Positions 56,346 to 64,000 of a DNA stretch of 64,000 nucleotides are shown piece by piece (the first letter of the stretch is position 1; each line of letters opens with the position of its first letter). Source of the stretch: Protonemura montana. Its lineage: Eukaryota > Arthropoda > Insecta > Plecoptera > Nemouridae. Where the stretch lies: the NCBI GenBank assembly GCA_947568835.1, contig CANOQG010000007.1, positions 3,658,001 to 3,722,000 on the forward strand. The letters are read 5' to 3'. The translations under genes were made by a program, and so were the position numbers. A model generated the notes under the pieces. That model ran no database searches and was not told the DNA's origin. It was given only the letters and a program-made list of their open reading frames with translations.

Positions 56346-57356
56346 AGGGGCAGGACATGGGGCAGGACATGGGACAGGACATAGGGAAGGACATGGGGCA
56401 GGACATGGGGCAGGACATGGGGCAGGACATGGGACATGGGGCAAGACATGGGGCAGGACATGGGGCAGAACATGGGGCAGGACATGGGGCAGGACATGGG
56501 GCAGGACATGGGGCAGGACATGGGACATGGGGCAGGACAGGGGGAGGACATGGAGCAGGACATGGGGCAGGACATGGGGCAGGACATGGGACAGGACATA
56601 GGGAAGGACATGGGGCAGGACATGGGGCAGGACATGGGGCAGGACATGGGGCAGGACATGGGGCAGGACATGGGGCAGGAAATGGGACAGGACAAGGGGC
56701 AGGACATGGGGCAGGACATGGGACATGGGGCAGGACATGGGGCAGGACATGGGGCATGACATGGGGCAGGACATGGGACAGGACATGGGGCAGGACATGG
56801 GGCAGGACATGGGGCAGGACATGGGGCAGGACATGGGGCAGGACATAGGGCAGGACATTGGACAGGACATGGGGCAAAACATGGGGCAGGACATGGGACA
56901 GGACATGGGACAGGACATAGGGCAGGACATGGGGCAGGACATGGGGCAGGACATGGGACATGAGGCAGGACAGGGGGAGGACATGGAGCGGGAAATGGGG
57001 CAGGACATGGGGCAGGACATGGAGCAGGATATGGGGCAGGAAATGGGGCAGGACATGGGACAGGACATAGGGCAGGACATGGGGCAGGCCATGAGGCAGG
57101 ACATGGGGCAGGACATAAGACATAGGGCAGGACAGGGGGAGGACATGGAGCAGGACATGGGGCATTACATGGGGCAGGACATAAGACAGGACATAGGGCA
57201 GGACATGGGGCAGGACATGGGGCAGGACATGTGGCAGGACATGGGACATGGGGCAAGACATGGGGCAGGACATGAGGCAGGACATGGGGCAGGACATGGG
57301 GCAGGACATGGGGCAGGACATGGGGTAGGACATGGGGCAGGAAATGGGACAGGACA
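56346..57356 (+). repeat. 1,011-bp duplication, copy 2
   Basis: Tandem copy of the preceding segment. Private changes are an A in the ATGGAGCGGGAC monomer near 56,994 (GCGGGAAATG) and ATGTGGCAGGAC near 57,230. Confidence 0.83.
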
Positions 57357-57632
57357 AGGGGCAGGACATGGGGCAGGACATGGGACATGGGGCAGGACAT
57401 GGGGCAGGACATGGGACATGGGGCAGGACATGGGGCAGGACATGGAGCAGGACATGGGACAGGACATAGGGCAGGACATGGGGCAGGACATAGGGCAGGA
57501 CATGGGGCAGGACATGGGGCAGGACATGGGGCAGGACATAGGGCAGGACATGGGGCAGGACATGAGGCAGGACATGGGATAGGACATGGGGCAGGACATG
57601 GGGCAGGACATGGGACAGGACATAGGGCAGGA

Positions 57633-59049
57633 CTAGGGGGCAGGACATGGGGCAGGACATGGGGCAGGACATGGGACAGGACATGGGGCAGGACATGGGG
57701 CAGGACATGTGGCAGGACATGGGGCAGGACATGGGGCAGGACATGGGGCAGGAAATGGGGCAGGACATGGGACATGGGGCAGGACATGGAGCAGGACATG
57801 GGGCAGGACAAGGGGCAGGACATGGGGCAGGACATAGGGCAGGACATGGGGCAGGACATGGGGCAGGACATGGGGCAGGACATGGGACATGGGGCAAGAC
57901 ATGGGGCAGGACATAGGGCAGGACATGGGGCAGGACATGGGGCAGGACATGGGACAAGACATAGGGCAGGACATGGGGCAGGACATGGGGCAGGACATGG
58001 GGCAGAACATGGGACATGGGGCAGGACAGGGGGAGGACATGGAGCAGGACATGGGGCAGGACATGGGGCAGGACATGGGACAGGAAATAGGGCAGGACAT
58101 AGGGCAGGACATGGGGCAGGACATGGGACAGGACATATGGCAGGACATGGGGCAGGACATGTGGCAGGACATGGGGCAGGACATGGGACATGGGGCTGGA
58201 CAGGGGAAGGACATGGAGCAGGACATGGGGCAGGACATGGGGCAGGACATGGGGCAGGACATGGGACAGGACATAGGGAAGGACATGGGGCAGGACATGG
58301 GGCAGGACATGGGACATGGGGCAAGACATGGGTCAGGACATGGAGCAGGACATGGGGCAGGACATGGGGCAGGACATAGGGCAGGACATGGGGCAGGACA
58401 TGGGACAGGACATATGGCAGGACATGGGGCAGGACATGTGGCAGGACATGGGGCAGGACATGGGACATGGGGCTGGACAGGGGAAGGACATGGAGCAGGA
58501 CATGGGGCAGGACATGGGGCAGGACATGGGGCAGGACATGGGACAGGACATAGGGAAGGACATGGGGCAGGACATGGGGCAGGACATGGGGCAGGACATG
58601 GGACATGGGGCAAGACATGGGGCAGGACATGGGGCAGAACATGGTGCAGGACATGGGGCAGGACACGGGGCAGGACATGGGGCAGGACATGGGGCAGGAA
58701 ATAGGACAGGACAAGGGGCAGGACATGAGGCAGGACATGGGACATGGGGCAGGACATGGGGCAGGACATGGGGCATGACATGGGGCAGGACATGGGACAG
58801 GACATGGGGCAGGACATGGGGCAGGACATGGGACATGGGGCAGGACATGGGGCAGGACATGGAGCAGGACATGGGACAGGACATAGGGCAGGACATGGGG
58901 CAGGACATAGGGCAGGACATGGGGCAGGACATGGGGCAGGACATGGGGCAGGACAAAGGGCAGGACATGGGGCAGGACATGAGGCAGGACATGGGACAGG
59001 ACATGGGGCAGGACATGGGGCAGGACATGGGACAGGACATAGGGCAGGA
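57633..59049 (+). repeat. Y1 unit, 1,417 bp
   Basis: The landmark has the extra G. The 277-bp pair is present (T at 58197 and 58474). ATGGTGCAGGAC at 58,641 is shared only with the copy at 60,406. Confidence 0.86.
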
Positions 59050-59679
59050 CTAGGGGCAGGACATGGGGCAGGACATGGGGCAGGACATGGGACAGGACAT
59101 GGGGCAGGACATGGGGCAGGACATGGGGCAGGACATGGGGCAGGAAATGGGGCAGGACATGGGACATGGGGCAGGACATGGAGCAGGACATGGAGAAGGA
59201 CAAGGGGCAGGACATGGGGCAGGACATAGGGCAGGACATGGGGCAGGACATGGGGCAGGACATGGGGCATGACATGGGACATGGGGCAAGACATGGGGCA
59301 GGACATAGGGCAGGACATGGGGCAGGACATGGGGCAGGACATGGGACAAGACATAGGGCAGGACATGGGGCAGGACATGGGGCAGGACATGGGGCAGGAC
59401 ATGGGACATGGGGCAGGACAGGGGGAGGACATGGAGCAGGACATGGGGCAGGACATGGGGCAGGACATGGGACAGGACATAGGGAAGGACATGGGGCAGG
59501 ACATGGGGCAGGACATGGGGCAGGACATGGGGCAGGACATGGGGCAGGACATGGGGCAGGAAATGGGACAGGACAAAGAGCAGGACATGGGGCAGGACAT
59601 GGGACATGGGGCAGGACATGGGGCAGGACATGGGGCATGACATGGGGCAGGACATGGGACAGGACATGGGGCAGGACAT
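57915..59679 (+). repeat. 1,765-bp duplication, copy 1
   Basis: Covers most of the Y1 unit at 57633 and the first ~630 bp of the next X unit. Copy 2 follows directly; the boundaries are uncertain by about 40 bp. ATGGGTCAGGAC near 58,329 is private to this copy. Confidence 0.83.
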
Positions 59680-60814
59680 GGGGCAGGACATGGGGCAGGA
59701 CATGGGGCAGGACATGGGACAAGACATAGGGCAGGACATGGGGCAGGACATGGGGCAGGACATGGGGCAGAACATGGGACATGGGGCAGGACAGGGGGAG
59801 GACATGGAGCAGGACATGGGGCAGGACATGGGGCAGGACATGGGACAGGAAATAGGGCAGGACATAGGGCAGGACATGGGGCAGGACATGGGACAGGACA
59901 TATGGCAGGACATGGGGCAGGACATGTGGCAGGACATGGGGCAGGACATGGGACATGGGGCTGGACAGGGGAAGGACATGGAGCAGGACATGGGGCAGGA
60001 CATGGGGCAGGACATGGGGCAGGACATGGGACAGGACATAGGGAAGGACATGGGGCAGGACATGGGGCAGGACATGGGACATGGGGCAAGACATGGGGCA
60101 GGACATGGAGCAGGACATGGGGCAGGACATGGGGCAGGACATAGGGCAGGACATGGGGCAGGACATGGGACAGGACATATGGCAGGACATGGGGCAGGAC
60201 ATGTGGCAGGACATGGGGCAGGACATGGGACATGGGGCTGGACAGGGGAAGGACATGGAGCAGGACATGGGGCAGGACATGGGGCAGGACATGGGGCAGG
60301 ACATGGGACAGGACATAGGGAAGGACATGGGGCAGGACATGGGGCAGGACATGGGGCAGGACATGGGACATGGGGCAAGACATGGGGCAGGACATGGGGC
60401 AGAACATGGTGCAGGACATGGGGCAGGACACGGGGCAGGACATGGGGCAGGACATGGGGCAGGAAATAGGACAGGACAAGGGGCAGGACATGAGGCAGGA
60501 CATGGGACATGGGGCAGGACATGGGGCAGGACATGGGGCATGACATGGGGCAGGACATGGGACAGGACATGGGGCAGGACATGGGGCAGGACATGGGACA
60601 TGGGGCAGGACATGGGGCAGGACATGGAGCAGGACATGGGACAGGACATAGGGCAGGACATGGGGCAGGACATAGGGCAGGACATGGGGCAGGACATGGG
60701 GCAGGACATGGGGCAGGACAAAGGGCAGGACATGGGGCAGGACATGAGGCAGGACATGGGACAGGACATGGGGCAGGACATGGGGCAGGACATGGGACAG
60801 GACATAGGGCAGGA
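59050..60814 (+). repeat. X/Y1 hybrid unit, 1,765 bp, at a duplication junction
   Basis: Starts as X and switches at about 59,680-59,719 into Y1 sequence repeating the unit 1,765 bp upstream. The 277-bp pair has its T at 59962 and 60239. Confidence 0.84.
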
Positions 60815-61444
60815 CTAGGGGCAGGACATGGGGCAGGACATGGGGCAGGACATGGGACAGGACATGGGGCAGGACATGGGGCAGGACATGGGGCAGGACA
60901 TGGGGCAGGAAATGGGGCAGGACATGGGACATGGGGCAGGACATGGAGCAGGACATGGAGAAGGACAAGGGGCAGGACATGGGGCAGGACATAGGGCAGG
61001 ACATGGGGCAGGACATGGGGCAGGACATGGGGCATGACATGGGACATGGGGCAAGACATGGGGCAGGACATAGGGCAGGACATGGGGCAGGACATGGGGC
61101 AGGACATGGGACAAGACATAGGGCAGGACATGGGGCAGGACATGGGGCAGGACATGGGGCAGGACATGGGACATGGGGCAGGACAGGGGGAGGACATGGA
61201 GCAGGACATGGGGCAGGACATGGGGCAGGACATGGGACAGGACATAGGGAAGGACATGGGGCAGGACATGGGGCAGGACATGGGGCAGGACATGGGGCAG
61301 GACATGGGGCAGGACATGGGGCAGGAAATGGGACAGGACAAAGGGCAGGACATGGGGCAGGACATGGGACATGGGGCAGGACATGGGGCAGGACATGGGG
61401 CATGACATGGGGCAGGACATGGGACAGGACATGGGGCAGGACAT
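59680..61444 (+). repeat. 1,765-bp duplication, copy 2
   Basis: Tandem copy of the preceding segment, sharing the rare ATGGTGCAGGAC (60,406). A CAAAGAG variant near 59,575 in copy 1 reads CAAAGGG here. Confidence 0.82.
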
Positions 61445-62266
61445 GGGGCAGGACATGGGGCAGGACATGGGGCAGGACATGAGGCAGGACATTGGACAGG
61501 ACATGGGGCAAAACATGGGGCAGGACATGGGACAGGACATGGGACAGGACATGGGGCAGGACATGGGGCAGGACATGGGGCAGGACATGGGACATGAGGC
61601 AGGACAGGGGGAGGACATGGAGCGGGACATGGGGCAGGACATGGGGCAGGACATGGAGCAGGATATGGGGCAGGAAATGGGGCAGGACATGGGACAGGAC
61701 ATAGGGCAGGACATGGGGCAGGCCATGAGGCAGGACATGGGGCAGGACATAAGACATAGGGCAGGACAGGGGGAGGACATGGAGCAGGACATGGGGCATT
61801 ACATGGGGCAGGACATAAGACAGGACATAGGGCAGGACATGGGGCAGGACATGGGGCAGGACATGGGGCAGGACATGGGACATGGGGCAAGACATGGGGC
61901 AGGACATGAGGCAGGACATGGGGCAGGACATGGGGCAGGACATGGGGCAGGACATGGGGTAGGACATGGGGCAGGAAATGGGACAGGACAAGGGGCAGGA
62001 CATGGGGCAGGACATGGGACATGGGGCAGGACATGGGGCAGGACATGGGACATGGGGCAGGACATGGGGCAGGACATGGAGCAGGACATGGGACAGGACA
62101 TAGGGCAGGACATGGGGCAGGACATAGGGCAGGACATGGGGCAGGACATGGGGCAGGACATGGGGCAGGACATAGGGCAGGACATGGGGCAGGACATGAG
62201 GCAGGACATGGGACAGGACATGGGGCAGGACATGGGGCAGGACATGGGACAGGACATAGGGCAGGA
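60815..62266 (+). repeat. X unit, 1,452 bp
   Basis: Standard X unit aligning to 31257-32708 at offset 29,558. Confidence 0.88.
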
Positions 62267-63924
62267 CTAGGGGCAGGACATGGGGCAGGACATGGGGCAG
62301 GACATGGGACAGGACATGGGGCAGGACATGGGGCAGGACATGTGGCAGGACATGGGGCAGGACATGGGGCAGGACATGGGGCAGGAAATGGGGCAGGACA
62401 TGGGACATGGGGCAGGACATGGAGCAGGACATGGGGCAGGACAAGGGGCAGGACATGGGGCAGGACATAGGGCAGGACATGGGGCAGGACATGGGGCAGG
62501 ACATGGGGCAGGACATGGGACATGGGGCAAGACATGGGGCAGGACATAGGGCAGGACATGGGGCAGGACATGGGGCAGGACATGGGACAAGACATAGGGC
62601 AGGACATGGGGCAGGACATGGGGCAGGACATGGGGCAGGACATGGGACATGGGGCAGGACAGGGGGAGGACATGGAGCAGGACATGGGGCAGGACATGGG
62701 GCAGGACATGGGACAGGACATAGGGAAGGACATGGGGCAGGACATGGGGCAGGACATGGGGCAGGACATGGGACATGGGGCAAGACATGGGGCAGGACAT
62801 GGGGCAGGACATAGGGCAGGACATGGGGCAGGACATGGGGCAGGAAATGGGACAGGACAAAGGGCAGGACATGGGGCAGGACATGGGGCAGGACATGGGG
62901 CAGGACATAGGGCAGGACATGGGGCAGGACATGGGGCAGGACATGGAGCAGGACATGGGACATGACATGGGACAGGACATGGGGCAGGACATGGGGCAGG
63001 ACATGGGGCAGGACATGGGGCAGGACATGGGGCAGGACATAGGGCAGGACATGGGGTAGGACATGAGGCAGGACATGGGACAGGACATGGGGCAGGACAT
63101 GGGGCAGGACATGGGACAGGACATAGGGCAGGACATGGGGCAGGACATGGGGCAAAACATGGGGCAGGACATGGGACAGGACATGGGGCAGGACATGGGG
63201 CAGGACATGGGGCAGGACATAGGGAAGGACATGGGGCAGGACATGGGGCAGGACATGGGGCAGGACATGGGACATGGGGCAAGACATGGGGCAGGACATG
63301 GGGCAGAACATGGGGCAGGACATGGGGCAGGACATGGGACAGGACATAGGGAAGGACATGGGGCAGGACATGAGGCAGGACATGGGGCAGGACATGGGAC
63401 ATGGGGCAAGACATGGGGCAGGACATGGGGCAGAACATGGGGCAGGACATGGGGCAGGACACGGGGCAGGACATGGGGCAGGACATGGGGCAGGAAATAG
63501 GACAGGACAAGGGGCAGGACATGAGGCAGGACATGGGACATGGGGCAGGACATGGGGCAGGACATGGGGCATGACATGGGGCAGGACATGGGACAGGACA
63601 TGGGGCAGGACATGGGGCAGGACATGGGACATGGGGCAGGACATGGGGCAGGACATGGAGCAGGACATGGGACAGGACATGGGGCAGGACATGGGGCAGG
63701 ACATGGGACATGGGGCAGGACATGGGGCAGGACATGGAGCAGGACATGGGACAGGACATAGGGCAGGACATGGGGCAGGACATAGGGCAGGACATGGGGC
63801 AGGACATGGGGCAGGACATGGGGCAGGACATAGGGCAGGACATGGGGCAGGACATGAGGCAGGACATGGGACAGGACATGGGGCAGGACATGGGGCAGGA
63901 CATGGGACAGGACATAGGGCAGGA
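62267..63924 (+). repeat. Y2 unit, 1,658 bp
   Basis: Standard Y2 unit. With the preceding X unit it forms another exact 3,110-bp dimer, far from the 11-kb duplication. Confidence 0.88.
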
Positions 63925-64000
63925 CTAGGGGCAGGACATGGGGCAGGACATGGGGCAGGACATGGGACAGGACATGGGGCAGGACATGGGGCAGGACATG
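63925..64000 (+). repeat. Partial unit, cut by the window end
   Basis: Only 76 bp after the landmark is present. The X/Y marker would start to differ at the next base, so the class is undetermined; alternation predicts X. Confidence 0.8.

Larger units (their letters stand above)
54454..57632 (+). repeat. Compound Y1/X unit, 3,179 bp, with a 1,011-bp internal duplication
   Basis: Begins as Y1 with the 277-bp pair (T at 55017 and 55294), then has two tandem copies of a 1,011-bp segment ending in X-terminal sequence. No internal landmark. Confidence 0.83.
1..64000 (+). repeat. 12-bp satellite array filling the window (monomer ATGGGGCAGGAC)
   Basis: Every part of the window reads as head-to-tail copies of a 12-bp monomer, ATGGGGCAGGAC on the + strand, with no inversion and no foreign insert seen. 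Recurrent point variants include ATGGGACAGGAC, ATAGGGCAGGAC, ATGGAGCAGGAC, ATGAGGCAGGAC, ATGTGGCAGGAC, ATGGGGCAAGAC, ATGGGGCAGAAC, ATGGGGCATGAC, ATGGGGTAGGAC and ATTGGACAGGAC. Length variants are a 7-bp unit (ATGGGAC) and 11-bp units (AGGGGGAGGAC, AGGGGAAGGAC). The + strand is G-rich (6 G, 3 A, 2 C, 1 T per monomer). No gene, RNA gene or mobile element is visible. The scale and layered organisation fit eukaryotic satellite DNA; I do not recognise a named family and cannot assign a species or a chromosomal position. Confidence 0.97.

Noticed and set aside
1-64000. CRISPR array
   Set aside because: The 12-bp units abut with no spacers; CRISPR needs 21-48-bp repeats separated by unique spacers.
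1-64000. Telomeric repeat
   Set aside because: The G-rich strand bias is reminiscent of telomeres, but the unit is not a known telomere motif and carries a HOR, which telomerase-made DNA would not.
1-64000. Drosophila-type dodecasatellite
   Set aside because: Both are GC-rich with 11-12-bp units, but the monomer sequence here is different, without the CpG-containing core known for that satellite.
1-64000. Internal repeat of a bacterial or viral gene
   Set aside because: There is no flanking gene sequence in 64 kb, uncompensated indels are frequent, and layered HOR structure is not known for such genes.
1-64000. tRNA, rRNA or other structured RNA genes
   Set aside because: No non-repeat sequence exists in which to place one, and the purine-rich strand lacks the complementarity needed for stems.

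Overview
The whole 64,000-base window is one uninterrupted satellite (minisatellite-type) array. The building block is the 12-bp monomer ATGGGGCAGGAC, repeated head to tail roughly 5,400 times in one orientation, with recurrent point-variant monomers and a few length variants. I see no unique sequence, gene, RNA gene, transposon or flank anywhere. Both window edges lie inside the array, so its true length exceeds 64 kb. A satellite this long with layered higher-order organisation points to a eukaryotic nuclear genome, in centromeric, subtelomeric or other heterochromatic DNA. The species cannot be read from the sequence. The consensus is 67% G+C, has no CpG, and puts 9 purines out of 12 on the + strand.

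The monomers are built into a higher-order repeat (HOR). A landmark monomer, TAGGGGCAGGAC (consensus AT read as TA, creating a palindromic CTAG), occurs 37 times and divides the window into 36 complete units. Two unit classes alternate. Class X has ATGGAGAAGGAC about 140 bp after the landmark and is typically exactly 1,452 bp. Class Y has ATGTGGCAGGAC about 73 bp after the landmark and is typically 1,393-1,417 bp (Y1, carrying a 277-bp internal duplication) or 1,658 bp (Y2, lacking it). The clean X+Y dimer is 3,110 bp, and an X-Y1-X-Y2 order is visible in places. Departures from alternation are explained by hybrid units in which one landmark was lost at a recombination junction.

Above the HOR, three zones of larger duplication stand out. 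(1) A tandem duplication of about 11,077 bp (about 9,918-20,994 and 20,995-32,072) whose copies look virtually identical; I noticed one single-base insertion. (2) A block of about 6.2-7.0 kb present three times between about 35.5 and 55.6 kb. (3) Small recent duplications of about 1,011 bp and 1,765 bp between 55 and 61.5 kb. The first 16 kb is an older mosaic of the same units.

The long open reading frames, up to 5,290 codons on the minus strand, are by-products. The 12-mer is a multiple of three and stop-free in all six frames, so most substitutions and frame shifts leave frames open. I annotate no protein-coding gene.
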